A stretch of DNA of 64,000 bases from Bradyrhizobium sp. CCGUVB4N (GCF_024199945.1 NZ_JANADP010000001.1:930001-994000), one strand, 5' to 3'; shown: positions 1-8,378, numbered from the stretch's first letter. Notes: a model not told the origin generated them from the letters alone. A program made the numbers and translations.

Positions 1-1
1 A

Positions 2-1654
2 ATGGATGCGAGACTGTGTGCATTGCTCGCAGGCGCGGTAGTCACGTTCGGCGCGACCGCCGCATTGGCGGCGACGTTGCCGGAGGATGCGGATACCGTC
101 TGCAAAGGTCTCGCCGGCGGCACTGACGCCGTCAAGATCGACACCGCAACGTTGCAGGCCGCGTCTCAGCTCGCTGTCGCCGAGCGCGGGCCGACGCCGG
201 CGGGACGCGTCACGCCGGCCAATCCCGCCTTCTGCAAGGTGCTCGGTCATATCGAGTCCGTGGATCCCAAGGCGCCGCCGGTCAAATTCCAGGTCAATCT
301 GCCGGTCGAATGGAACGGGCGCTCGGTGCAATATGGCGGCGGCGGTTTCAACGGCGTGCTGATCACCGGCCTCGCTTTGCCGCCGGCCTATCCCTTCGAC
401 AAGCCGTCGCCACTCGCGCGCGGCTTCGTCACCTACGGCACCGATTCCGGTCATGAGTCCAAGCCCGGCGAGCCGCCGCAGTTGTTCGCGTTGAATGACG
501 AAGCGTTCGAGAATTTTGCCCACCGCGCCTACAAGAAGGTGCGTGACGCCGCGGTCGCGCTGATGCAGCAGGCTTACGGCAAGAAGCCCGAAAAAATGTA
601 CTTCATGGGCTCGTCCGAAGGCGGCCGCGAAGCGCTCACGATGGCGCAGCGTTATCCCGACGATTTCGACGGGATCTTCGCGCGCGTGCCCGTCATCAAC
701 TGGGTCGGCCTGCAGCATGCGGGCACCCGCTCCGGTCTCGTCACCATGGGAGCGGGCTGGATCAATCCAGCGCAGGTCAAGCTCGTGGGCGATGCCGTGC
801 GCGCGGCCTGCGACAGGGCGGACGGATCCGACGATGCGCTGGTGCAGGATCCTGTCGGCTGCAAGGCGGCGTTCAAGGTCGAGACATTGCGTTGCGCCGA
901 CGGCAAGAGCGGCGATCAGTGCCTCACCGACGCCCAGATCAAGGCGATCGACACGCTGCATGCCACCTACAAATTCCCGTTCCCGCTCGCTAATGGTCTC
1001 GACGACTATCCGGGCTGGGGCGTGTCGGGTGAGGATACGCCGGCGATCGGGCCGACCGGCGGCTGGATGGCGTGGTGGCTCGGCGCCGCGCCGCCGGCGC
1101 AGCCGCCAGCGCCCAACAACGGTATCGCCTGGATCTACGGTGCCGGCGGCATTCAATACGTGTTCGCGCGCGATCCCAAGCTCGACGTCACCACCTACAA
1201 GGTGGAGGACCACAAGGCGCGGCTGCTCGAGGTCTCGGGCCTGATGGATTCGACTGATCCCGATCTCAGCCGCTTCCGCGCCCGCGGCGGCCGGCTGATC
1301 ATGCTCGAGCACATGGCGGACTACGCGCAGAGCCCCTATGCCGGCATCCGCTATTTCGAGAGCGTCGAGCGCAAGCTCGGCAAGGCGGAGACTGCCGAGT
1401 TCGCGCGGCTCTACACCGCGCCCGGCGTCGATCATGTCGGCTCCGGCGCGCCGGCCAATGTCGACATGCTGAGCGCGCTGGTCGACTGGGTCGAGAAGGG
1501 CACCGCGCCGGGCGATCTGGAGGTCGCCGAACAGAAGGTCGAGGCACCGTCATTCGCAGTGACGCGCGCGATGCCGCTGTGCCGCTGGCCGGGCTGGCCG
1601 CACTACAAATCCGGTCCTGTGACGGAGGCGGCGAGCTTCAGCTGCGCACCGTAG
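2..1654 (+). CDS. Tannase/feruloyl esterase family alpha/beta hydrolase, exported
   Basis: Predicted secreted esterase of the tannase/feruloyl esterase family, which cleaves gallate or hydroxycinnamate esters of plant material. The 550-residue product begins with a hydrophobic signal peptide (about residues 1-23, ending ALA). The nucleophile elbow is G203-S-S205-E-G, the likely acid is Asp440 (HMAD), and the likely base is His478 (VDHV). Characterised family members carry a CS-D-HC pattern in which cysteines next to the catalytic Ser and His form a disulfide. Here the residue before Ser205 is Ser and the one after His478 is Val, so that disulfide is absent. The ATG lies at the window edge, so a start further upstream cannot be excluded. 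Substrate unknown. Confidence 0.8.
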   Translation: MDARLCALLAGAVVTFGATAALAATLPEDADTVCKGLAGGTDAVKIDTATLQAASQLAVAERGPTPAGRVTPANPAFCKVLGHIESVDPKAPPVKFQVNLPVEWNGRSVQYGGGGFNGVLITGLALPPAYPFDKPSPLARGFVTYGTDSGHESKPGEPPQLFALNDEAFENFAHRAYKKVRDAAVALMQQAYGKKPEKMYFMGSSEGGREALTMAQRYPDDFDGIFARVPVINWVGLQHAGTRSGLVTMGAGWINPAQVKLVGDAVRAACDRADGSDDALVQDPVGCKAAFKVETLRCADGKSGDQCLTDAQIKAIDTLHATYKFPFPLANGLDDYPGWGVSGEDTPAIGPTGGWMAWWLGAAPPAQPPAPNNGIAWIYGAGGIQYVFARDPKLDVTTYKVEDHKARLLEVSGLMDSTDPDLSRFRARGGRLIMLEHMADYAQSPYAGIRYFESVERKLGKAETAEFARLYTAPGVDHVGSGAPANVDMLSALVDWVEKGTAPGDLEVAEQKVEAPSFAVTRAMPLCRWPGWPHYKSGPVTEAASFSCAP

Positions 1655-1682
1655 CCGCAATGTGAACAGGGCGGCGGTGGAT

Positions 1683-3404
1683 TTACCCCGCCGCCATGGC
1701 CTGTGCGCCGCCGAGCAATTGCGCATTGAGCCGGCCGCCGGAGAACAGCATGTCGTCGAGCGCTTCGTCGATATCGGCTGACGTTACCGAGTTGCCGCCG
1801 TCGCGCGCGATGCTCGCTTGTGCCAGCCGTCGCATCAACTCCTTGATGAACGCGCAACTCGTGCCTTCGCTGCGTCTTGCCGCTTCCGCGACGACGGCGT
1901 CGTCGAGTGGCAGTCCCTTGCCGTAGAGCCGGACCAGCTTGGCGCGGCCGGTCCCGTCAGGGAGCGGCACTTCGATCGCTTGATCGATGCGGCCGGGGCG
2001 ACCCGCGAGAGCGCTCTCAAGCTGCTGAGGCCGATTGGTGGTCAGCACGAACAGGATGTCAGCATCCTGCTTCAAGCCGTCCATCTCGTTGAGCAGCCGG
2101 TTGAGTAGCGGTTCCTCGCAGCCGCTCATGTTCTCGCGTTGACGTGCGATCAGATCGACGTCTTCGATCACCACCATGGCGGGCTGCAAGAGGCGGGCGA
2201 GATTCATATAGGCGCCGAGCAAGCCGATTTGCTCTGCCGTGATGATCAGCGTCGTATGCCCGGGTAGATGGGTCGCGAGATAGCGGATCGTGTGAGTCTT
2301 GCCCGTACCGGGTGGGCCGTAGAGCAAGATGCCTTTCCTGGTCGATTGCCCGAGGCGGCGCAGCATGTCCCGTGTGCCCACGAAGTTCAGGACGTTGCGC
2401 TCAAGTAGCCGCAATGTCTGTTCAGGCAAGATCACCTCATCGCGACCGACCGACGGAAGCCGGTGCACCGTGATCCCGCGCGAACGCCCGCGATAATCGG
2501 AATCGGCATCGAGAGAGAGAATCTTGCCGCGGTAGGTGCGCGCGGCCTGAACGGCGTCCTCCAGTGCGGTGAAGCACTGCTGGACAAGTGTCGAGCCCGC
2601 AGCCCCGGCCGGCGCCATGAATTCGATCCGCACGCCAGTCTCGCGGCCATATTCCCGATGAATGGCCAGAAGCACTGCATAGCGAAGGCCTGAGGTCGCG
2701 CAAAGCCAAAGACCATTGCCGAGGCATTTAGCCGGTGTCGGTTCGCCGATATCAACGTCGTTGTACTGAAGCGGTGCGATTGCGGTCGCGAAATTGTCGT
2801 TCTGCATCAATCGCGACATGGATAGCGTTTCGTAACCGCGGTCCTCGGCGATACCTAACAGGCGGACCGGTGACGCTAACAATCTGTCGAGAGCGGCCTG
2901 GACGTCTGCCCGCATGTGGCCGGGAAACTGGCGTACCGTCGTCACCAACTCTCTCAGCGGCACGTCAGCGAAGTGCCAATTCAAGACTCCAAACGTGTAA
3001 TTGAACTCCTCCGAGGGCAGATCCTGCGACGCGCTTGCTGCAGCGAGCATGCAATCGGCGCAGAGCCACGCTGTGCGATTGACTAATTGCGCTTCCGATT
3101 GCGCTTTAGGCTGGCCGCAAAGCTCGCAGCAAGGCTTCACCGTTTCGCTTGTGATATCGAGCTGGTGGCCGGCGGACGCGACGCGCCGCCGTGCGGATTC
3201 CAGCAGGGCGCCAGCGACGGATGACGGATAGGGACCACAGGCTGCCGCGCCATGCCTCTCGATGTCGGCAAAAACGGAGTCGGCTTCACTCTCTGACTTG
3301 CCGAAGACGCGACGCAACAGATCAACGATGAATGCACGCGGAGTATCTTCGTCGCCGTGCAGGACAAGCTGGGCCGGCAGGTCGGCGACCTGAGTATCGC
3401 TCAT
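1683..3404 (-). CDS. AAA+ ATPase with ClpS-like and ClpX-type zinc-finger N-terminal modules
   Basis: A 573-residue ATPase with an unusual architecture. Residues about 10-88 resemble the adaptor ClpS (a D-x-x-T-P segment at 18-22, then CG at 56-57 and a terminal helix). C93-x2-C96 with C115-x2-C118 matches the four-Cys zinc finger at the ClpX N terminus. A linker follows, then an AAA+ domain with Walker A GPPGTGKT (363-370), Walker B VVIEDVD (411-417), sensor-1 N457 and Arg finger(s) in GRPGRID (468-474). The AAA core looks closer to FtsH/BCS1-like proteins than to ClpX. The start at 3404 is chosen because AAGGGA lies just upstream; a longer frame extends 29 codons but lacks such support. Likely a protein-remodelling ATPase; targets and any partner protease are unknown. 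Confidence 0.8.
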   Translation of the reverse strand: MSDTQVADLPAQLVLHGDEDTPRAFIVDLLRRVFGKSESEADSVFADIERHGAAACGPYPSSVAGALLESARRRVASAGHQLDITSETVKPCCELCGQPKAQSEAQLVNRTAWLCADCMLAAASASQDLPSEEFNYTFGVLNWHFADVPLRELVTTVRQFPGHMRADVQAALDRLLASPVRLLGIAEDRGYETLSMSRLMQNDNFATAIAPLQYNDVDIGEPTPAKCLGNGLWLCATSGLRYAVLLAIHREYGRETGVRIEFMAPAGAAGSTLVQQCFTALEDAVQAARTYRGKILSLDADSDYRGRSRGITVHRLPSVGRDEVILPEQTLRLLERNVLNFVGTRDMLRRLGQSTRKGILLYGPPGTGKTHTIRYLATHLPGHTTLIITAEQIGLLGAYMNLARLLQPAMVVIEDVDLIARQRENMSGCEEPLLNRLLNEMDGLKQDADILFVLTTNRPQQLESALAGRPGRIDQAIEVPLPDGTGRAKLVRLYGKGLPLDDAVVAEAARRSEGTSCAFIKELMRRLAQASIARDGGNSVTSADIDEALDDMLFSGGRLNAQLLGGAQAMAAG

Positions 3405-3452
3405 GGAATATCCCTTTACGCAACCTATAGTCGATATGAACAAATAGGGAAC

Positions 3453-3486
3453 ATAAAAAGGCGCGGCCGTCAAGCGTGACGGCCGC
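3453..3486 (-). terminator. Rho-independent terminator of the efflux operon
   Basis: A perfect 10-bp GC-rich stem (3463-3472 with 3477-3486, 4-nt loop) is followed on the minus strand by five T (3455-3459). It sits directly after the MFS gene and before the AAA+ gene, so it should end the efflux transcript and separate the two units. Confidence 0.8.
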
Positions 3487-3515
3487 GACAATTCGGTGGT
3501 TCGTTCTCTGAGGCG

Positions 3516-5132
3516 TTAGTGCGCGCCGCCGCCACCGGCGGCCTTCACCCGGCGCGTCAGCAGCACCGCGATCGCGGCGAGCACCAGCACCACGCCGATC
3601 ACCGCAAAGGTGTCGGAGAAGCCCATCACCAGCGCCTGGCGCTTCACCGTCTTGCCGAGCGCGATGATAGCCTGCTCGCGCGCGGCGTTGGGGTCAGGCA
3701 CGCCATGGGCGATGAAGTAGTCTGTCATCTGCGCGATGCGGCTGCGGACTTCCTCGCGGCCGAGCGTCACGGAGTGGCCGATGATGTTGGAATGAAACTG
3801 CTCGCGCTTGGTGACGATGGTCGCGAGCACCGCGGTGCCGATGGCGCCGCCGAGGTTGCGCATCATGTTGGAGATGCCGGAGGCGGCGGGCGCGTCCTGC
3901 GGCGCGACACTGCCGAGGCTGATCGCGGACAGCGGCGCCAAAGTGAGGGCCTGACCCACGGCGCGGACGACGTTGGGGATGAAGAACTGATCGCCAGAGT
4001 AATCGAGCGACATCATGATGTTCATGAACGAGCTCGCGGCGAACAGCAGCAGGCCGATCGTCGCGATGTAACGGGTGTCGAACCGCTGCATCAGCTTCGG
4101 CACCAGCGGGATCAGCAGCAGCTGCGGCAGGCCGGTCCAGGCCAGCACGTTGCCGATCTGCTCGGCATTGTAGCCCTGTACCTGCCCGAGATAGGCCGGC
4201 AGCAGGTAGACCGAGCCGAACAGGGCAAAACCGAGGAACACCGCGGCGATCGTGCCGACGCCGAAATTCCACTGCGTCAGCAGGCGCAGGCGCAGCAGCG
4301 GCTTCTCGACCACGAGCTCATTATAGATGAACAGCGACAGGCTGACCGCGGCGATGATCGCAAGCCGCACGATGAAGGGCGAGCCGAACCAGTCGTCCTT
4401 GTTGCCTTCCTCGAGCACGGCCTGGAGGGAGGCGAGGCCAACCGCCATGGTCGCGATGCCGAACCAGTCGCCCTCGCGCAGCAGGGCGAGATTCATCGGC
4501 TGGCGCTCCAGGGTCGCGAACAGGATCGCCACCATGACCGCGGTGGGCAGCACGTTGACGAAGAAGATGGTCTGCCAGCCGTAGTTCTCGGTGAGATAGC
4601 CGCCGATGGTCGGGCCGATCGCGGGTGCGAAGGTCACCGCGAGCGAGAACATCGCGAGCCCGATCGGCTGCTGGCCCTTCGGCAGCTTGGTGAAGACCAG
4701 CGTGAAGGCCATGGGAATCAGCACGCCACCGAAGAAGCCCTGGAAGCCGCGCATCGCGATCATCGACGGCAGATCGTGGGTGAAGGCGCAGGCAACCGAG
4801 AACGCTGCAAACAGCGTCGCGAAGCTCAGCATGATGTTCCGGAACGAGAACACCCGCGACAGATAGTCGGTCAGCGGGATCACGATGATCTCGCCGATCA
4901 GATACGACGTCGAGATCCAGGATCCGTTGTCGACGCCGGTGCCGATGCCGCCCTCGATGTTGAGCAGCGAGGCGTTGGTGATCTGGATGTTCAGGATCGC
5001 CATGAAGGCGCCGATCATCGCCGCGAAGACGGCGATCCAGACCGTGGCGCTCGCGCGGTTGGGATCGGCTGCGACGCGCTCAGGCGTCGCGGTCGATGTT
5101 GCGGGCGTCGAGATTGAGAGGCTGTTTGACAT
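3516..5132 (-). CDS. emrB: DHA2-family (EmrB/QacA-type) drug efflux MFS permease
   Basis: Inner-membrane proton-coupled exporter of the 14-helix DHA2 group, 538 residues (EmrB of E. coli is 512). The sequence is hydrophobic throughout and contains the MFS antiporter motif C-like stretch APAIGPTIGGYL and a family-typical N-terminal part (NGSWISTSYLIGEI). It should pair with the membrane-fusion protein encoded just upstream to export toxic compounds across both membranes. Start 5132 is preferred because GGAGGG lies 7 nt upstream; an ATG 7 codons earlier would place that sequence inside the gene. Its 5' end overlaps the emrA-like gene by 53 bp, indicating translational coupling. The substrate is not predictable. 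Confidence 0.9.
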   Translation of the reverse strand: MSNSLSISTPATSTATPERVAADPNRASATVWIAVFAAMIGAFMAILNIQITNASLLNIEGGIGTGVDNGSWISTSYLIGEIIVIPLTDYLSRVFSFRNIMLSFATLFAAFSVACAFTHDLPSMIAMRGFQGFFGGVLIPMAFTLVFTKLPKGQQPIGLAMFSLAVTFAPAIGPTIGGYLTENYGWQTIFFVNVLPTAVMVAILFATLERQPMNLALLREGDWFGIATMAVGLASLQAVLEEGNKDDWFGSPFIVRLAIIAAVSLSLFIYNELVVEKPLLRLRLLTQWNFGVGTIAAVFLGFALFGSVYLLPAYLGQVQGYNAEQIGNVLAWTGLPQLLLIPLVPKLMQRFDTRYIATIGLLLFAASSFMNIMMSLDYSGDQFFIPNVVRAVGQALTLAPLSAISLGSVAPQDAPAASGISNMMRNLGGAIGTAVLATIVTKREQFHSNIIGHSVTLGREEVRSRIAQMTDYFIAHGVPDPNAAREQAIIALGKTVKRQALVMGFSDTFAVIGVVLVLAAIAVLLTRRVKAAGGGGAH

Positions 5133-6336
5133 GGCACGACCCTCCGGAAACAAGCTTCGCTCTGGATGTTGCTTGGGGCGTCGTTGCCGCTTGCGCGGGC
5201 GGCGCTGAACGGGTTGCGATCGTCGGGATCACGGACATGCCGGGCCGCAGCTCGATCGCAGGCTGCGTTTCGGCATCCAGCGCGATCTTCACGGGGATGC
5301 GCTGCACGATCTTGGTGAAATTGCCGGTGGCGTTGTCGGGCGGCAGCAGGGCGAACTCCTGGCCGCTGGCCGGCGCAATGGAGTCGACGTGGCCGTGCAC
5401 CACCTGGCCGGGGAACGTGTCGACCTCGATCTCGACCTCTTGTCCGGCGCGGACATGGGTGAGCTGGGTCTCCTTGAAATTGGCCACGACGTAGGCGCCT
5501 TCGGCGGGCACGATCGACATCAGCTGCGTGCCGGCCTGCACGAACTGGCCGACGCGGAGCGTGCGGTTGCCGATGACGCCGTCGATCGGCGAGACGATGG
5601 TGGTGTAGCCGAGATTGAGCTCGGCCTGATGCTGAAGCGCGGCGGCACGGGCGGCGGCTGCGTTGGCTTGCGCGATCTCGGCCTTCAGCAGCTCGACCTG
5701 CTTGAGGGCGGAGGCGAGATTGGCGGTGTCGCGCTGGATCGCGGCGTCGGCGCCGGCGTTGCGCGACTGCGCTTGCTGCGCGTTCTGCACGCTGCCATAG
5801 CCCGTCGCGGCGAGATCGGTGTAGCGCTTGTTCTCCTGCTGCGCGAAGGTTTTTGCGGCAGTGTCGACATCGATGGTCGCCCTGGCTGCGGCGATCACCG
5901 CATCCTGCACATCGAGCTGCGCCTGCTTGCTCGTGATTGTCGCATTCGCGGCGGCGACATCGGCCTTGGCCTGGTCGAGCGCGACGCGGAAGTCGCGATC
6001 GTCGATCCGGGCCAGCACCTGGCCGGCTTTCACATGCTCGTTATCGCCGACCAGAACGCGGTCGAGATAGCCGCTGACCTTCGGCGCAATCGTGGTGTTG
6101 TCGGCCTTCACATAGGCGTCGTCGGTGGAGACCAGGAACCGGCCGACGGTCCAGTAATCGTAGCCGTACCAGCTGGCGCCAGCCAGCGCCGCAGCTGCGA
6201 CACCCCCGAGCAATAGCTTGCGAAGGTTCAGCTTTTGGCTTCGCGCCGGTTGCGACTGGGCAGGCAGGACGCCCTCCAGTCCGGGGGGCGGGACCACGGT
6301 GGCTTCAGTCTTGGACGGGTTGGTGTGGACGGTCAT
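5080..6336 (-). CDS. emrA: HlyD/EmrA-family membrane fusion protein
   Basis: Periplasmic adaptor subunit of a tripartite efflux pump, 418 residues. It has a cytoplasmic N-terminal segment, a single membrane anchor (about residues 41-62), a first half-lipoyl segment (VSGYLDRVLVGDNEHVKAGQ), an Ala/Gln-rich coiled-coil hairpin, and the second half-lipoyl/beta-barrel part (SPIDGVIGNRTLRVGQFV). It is the first gene of an operon with the MFS permease and is divergent from a TetR regulator 90 bp away. The ATG follows GGGAGGCGGCT. The outer-membrane component is not encoded here and is presumably supplied from elsewhere. Confidence 0.9.
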   Translation of the reverse strand: MTVHTNPSKTEATVVPPPGLEGVLPAQSQPARSQKLNLRKLLLGGVAAAALAGASWYGYDYWTVGRFLVSTDDAYVKADNTTIAPKVSGYLDRVLVGDNEHVKAGQVLARIDDRDFRVALDQAKADVAAANATITSKQAQLDVQDAVIAAARATIDVDTAAKTFAQQENKRYTDLAATGYGSVQNAQQAQSRNAGADAAIQRDTANLASALKQVELLKAEIAQANAAAARAAALQHQAELNLGYTTIVSPIDGVIGNRTLRVGQFVQAGTQLMSIVPAEGAYVVANFKETQLTHVRAGQEVEIEVDTFPGQVVHGHVDSIAPASGQEFALLPPDNATGNFTKIVQRIPVKIALDAETQPAIELRPGMSVIPTIATRSAPPAQAATTPQATSRAKLVSGGSCHVKQPLNLDARNIDRDA

Positions 6337-6354
6337 AGCCGCCTCCCTGAATTA

Positions 6355-6400
6355 GGAAACTTGACGATTTCCAAAATAGGACTAGCTTTGGGATAGTCAA
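6355..6400 (-). promoter_or_regulatory. emrAB promoter with two candidate TetR operator palindromes
   Basis: On the minus strand, TTGACT (6395-6400), a 16-bp spacer and TATTTT (6373-6378) form a plausible sigma-70 promoter for the efflux operon. GACTA(N9)TAGTC (6380-6398) covers the spacer and -35. A second repeat, GGAAA(N8)TTTCC (6355-6372), lies just downstream of the -10. Both are suitably placed for repression by the divergently encoded TetR protein. Promoter and operators are inferred from sequence only. Confidence 0.5.
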
Positions 6401-6426
6401 TGGAATGACAGGCATCATCTAAAAAC

Positions 6427-7086
6427 ATGGCTCAGGCAAAACCGTCATCAGAGAGCCGCCCGCGCGGGCGGCCGCCGGTGCGCAGCGACGAGGAGACGAA
6501 GCGGATCGTCATCGAGGCCGCGCGGCATGCCTTCGCCGTCGATGGCTACGCTGCCACCAGCACCGAAGAGCTGGCGCGCGGCGCCGGCATCTCCACCAAG
6601 ACACTCTATCGGCTGTTTCCGGGCAAGGCGGCGCTGTTCGAAGCGATGTGCGCGGATCGGCTCGAGCGGTTGCTCTCCGACGTCAATCTCCAGGCCAACA
6701 ATCAGGCCGACATCGAAACGAGTCTGGCTGCCGTGCTCGTCGCCTGTGCCGATCTCGCGCTCGATCCGGAGGTCGTGGCGCTGCAGCGCATGGTGTTGCA
6801 GCAATCGGCCACGTTCCCCGACCTTGCCGCGAATTTCTACAGGGACGGCATCGCCCGCACCGCGGCAGCGCTCGCGGGCTGGCTGCGCGACCAAGTCAGG
6901 AAGAAGCGGATCGCGCTCGACAACGTCGACGAAGCCGCCGGCATGATGATTGGGATGATGGTGTCGGCGCCGCAGCGCGCCGCGATCTATGCGAGCCTGA
7001 CATTGCCCTCGCGCAAGGAGATCGAGAAGCGAGCGCGGATATGCGCGGCGATCCTGCTGGACGGCTGTCGCGGGGCGTCAAGCTAG
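6427..7086 (+). CDS. TetR/AcrR-family transcriptional regulator of the efflux operon
   Basis: A 219-residue repressor with a Lys/Arg-rich N terminus and a typical TetR helix-turn-helix at about residues 25-65 (TSTEELARGAGISTKTLYRLF). The remaining two thirds is a variable alpha-helical ligand-binding domain. It is divergent from the emrAB-like genes, and the intergenic region carries two inverted repeats. By analogy with other efflux loci it probably represses both its own gene and the pump until a pump substrate binds. The inducing ligand cannot be predicted. Confidence 0.88.
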   Translation: MAQAKPSSESRPRGRPPVRSDEETKRIVIEAARHAFAVDGYAATSTEELARGAGISTKTLYRLFPGKAALFEAMCADRLERLLSDVNLQANNQADIETSLAAVLVACADLALDPEVVALQRMVLQQSATFPDLAANFYRDGIARTAAALAGWLRDQVRKKRIALDNVDEAAGMMIGMMVSAPQRAAIYASLTLPSRKEIEKRARICAAILLDGCRGASS

Positions 7087-7098
7087 CGGCCGCAGTCT

Positions 7099-7143
7099 TT
7101 GACAATGCGCCGGAGCTGCCCTATATATTTCGCATGCGAAATA
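7099..7143 (+). promoter_or_regulatory. Consensus promoter and 18-bp MarR operator covering the start codon
   Basis: TTGACA (7099-7104), exactly 17 bp, then TATATA (7122-7127) is a near-consensus sigma-70 promoter. The perfect palindrome TATTTCGCATGCGAAATA (7126-7143) overlaps the -10 end and the ATG at 7134. The expected transcription start is about 7134, i.e. the first base of the start codon, so the marR mRNA is predicted to be leaderless. A dimeric MarR protein bound here would block RNA polymerase directly. Confidence 0.75.
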
Positions 7144-7595
7144 AAGAGCCAGCCGCGAAGCATCACCGGTTGATCTATCTGCTGAACGTCGCGCAGCGCC
7201 GTTTGCAGCGCTGGATGGCGGCTCAGCCCTCGCGCGAGGTGACGCCGGCGCAGGCGGGATTGTTGTTCATCCTCGGCAAGCAGGATGGAGCCTTGATGAG
7301 CGAAGCGGGTGCGGCCCTCGACTTGGGGCCGGCCGGCATTTCCGGCCTGGTCGATCGCAGTGCTGCGGCGAGGCTGGTCGAGCGGCGGGCCGACCGCGAG
7401 GACGGGCGCGCCTTGCGCGTGTGGCTGACGCCAAAGGGGCGCACCGTGCTGGCGCAGGCGAAGACCGACGCGGCCGCGGTCAATGCGGCGCTGACGGAAG
7501 GATTCTCCGCTGCGGAGATCGATGTCGTCGCGCGCTGGCTGACGAGCATTCAGGACAAGTTTCCGCGAGACCTGACAAAAGATCCAGAGGACTGA
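7134..7595 (+). CDS. MarR-family transcriptional regulator
   Basis: A 153-residue winged-helix regulator. The HTH lies around residues 40-90 (a helix with LGPAGISGLVDRS) followed by a wing rich in Arg/Asp (RRADREDGRALRVWLTPKGR), a hallmark of MarR proteins. The start at 7134 keeps the whole domain. No Shine-Dalgarno lies at normal distance, which fits the predicted leaderless transcript. It is co-transcribed with the enoyl-CoA hydratase gene 12 bp downstream, suggesting a CoA-thioester ligand as in several MarR regulators of aromatic or acyl-CoA catabolism (inference). Confidence 0.88.
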   Translation: MRNKEPAAKHHRLIYLLNVAQRRLQRWMAAQPSREVTPAQAGLLFILGKQDGALMSEAGAALDLGPAGISGLVDRSAAARLVERRADREDGRALRVWLTPKGRTVLAQAKTDAAAVNAALTEGFSAAEIDVVARWLTSIQDKFPRDLTKDPED

Positions 7596-7607
7596 GAGGT
7601 GAGACAA

Positions 7608-8378
7608 ATGACCGAGCATGTGCGAGTTGAGACCAACAACGGAATTCTCACGCTCACGCTGGCGCGCCCCGACAAGAAGAACGCGCTGACGGACGCGATG
7701 TACGGCAAGCTCGCCGACACCATCGAATCGGCCGAGTTCGATCCGTCCGCGCGCGTGCTGCTGATCCGCGGCGAGGGCGACATGTTCACCGCCGGCAATG
7801 ATGTCGGCGAGTTTGCGGCCGTCGCGTCGGGCAAGTCCGAAGGCAGCCGCAATGTCGGCCGCTTCATCCAGTCGCTGGCGCGCTGCACCCGCCCGCTGGT
7901 CGCAGCGGTGCAAGGCCGCGCCGTCGGCGTCGGCACCACGATGCTCCTGCATTGCGATCTCGTCGTGCTCGCCGACAACACCCAATTGTCGACGCCTTTC
8001 GTCAGTCTCGCGCTGGTACCGGAAGCCGCATCGAGCCTGCTGATGCCGGCACGCATCGGTTATGCCCGTGCCTATGAGATGTTTGCGCTCGGCGAGACCG
8101 TGCCGGCCAAGGCCGCGCTGGAATGGGGTTTGGCCAACCGCGTGGTGCCGCTCGACAAGCTCGATGCCGAGGCGCTTGCGCTCGCTCAACGCCTTGCCAG
8201 GCAGCCGGCCGGCGCGCTCACGGCAACCAAGAAGCTGATGCGCAACGGCGAGGCGCTGGTGGCGCAGATGCTGGCGGAGGGCGAGCAGTTCGCGCAGCGC
8301 CTGCGCACGGCGGAGGCGCGCGAGGCGTTCACGGCTTTCGCGGAGCGGCGTCCGCCTGACTTCACGAAGGTTTCGTGA
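7608..8378 (+). CDS. Enoyl-CoA hydratase/isomerase family protein
   Basis: Crotonase-fold enzyme of 256 residues acting on an acyl-CoA. The first oxyanion-hole segment is visible (GDMFTAGNDVGEF), followed by the VQGRAVGVGTTMLLHCDL segment and the PFVSLALVPEAASS segment. Classical hydratases carry one Glu in the first of the latter two segments and one in the second. Here only the second (PE) is present, a pattern of enoyl-CoA isomerases and related enzymes. An isomerase or other crotonase reaction is therefore as likely as hydration. ATG 7608 is preferred over GTG 7599 because GAGAGGTG is well spaced before it. Probably controlled by the upstream MarR protein. Confidence 0.85.
   Translation: MTEHVRVETNNGILTLTLARPDKKNALTDAMYGKLADTIESAEFDPSARVLLIRGEGDMFTAGNDVGEFAAVASGKSEGSRNVGRFIQSLARCTRPLVAAVQGRAVGVGTTMLLHCDLVVLADNTQLSTPFVSLALVPEAASSLLMPARIGYARAYEMFALGETVPAKAALEWGLANRVVPLDKLDAEALALAQRLARQPAGALTATKKLMRNGEALVAQMLAEGEQFAQRLRTAEAREAFTAFAERRPPDFTKVS

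Noticed and set aside
3519..5117. 532-codon reading frame opposite the MFS permease gene
   Set aside because: Shadow of a high-GC gene: conserved MFS motifs are on the other strand, and the conceptual product is rich in Arg, Asp, Gln and His with no fold.
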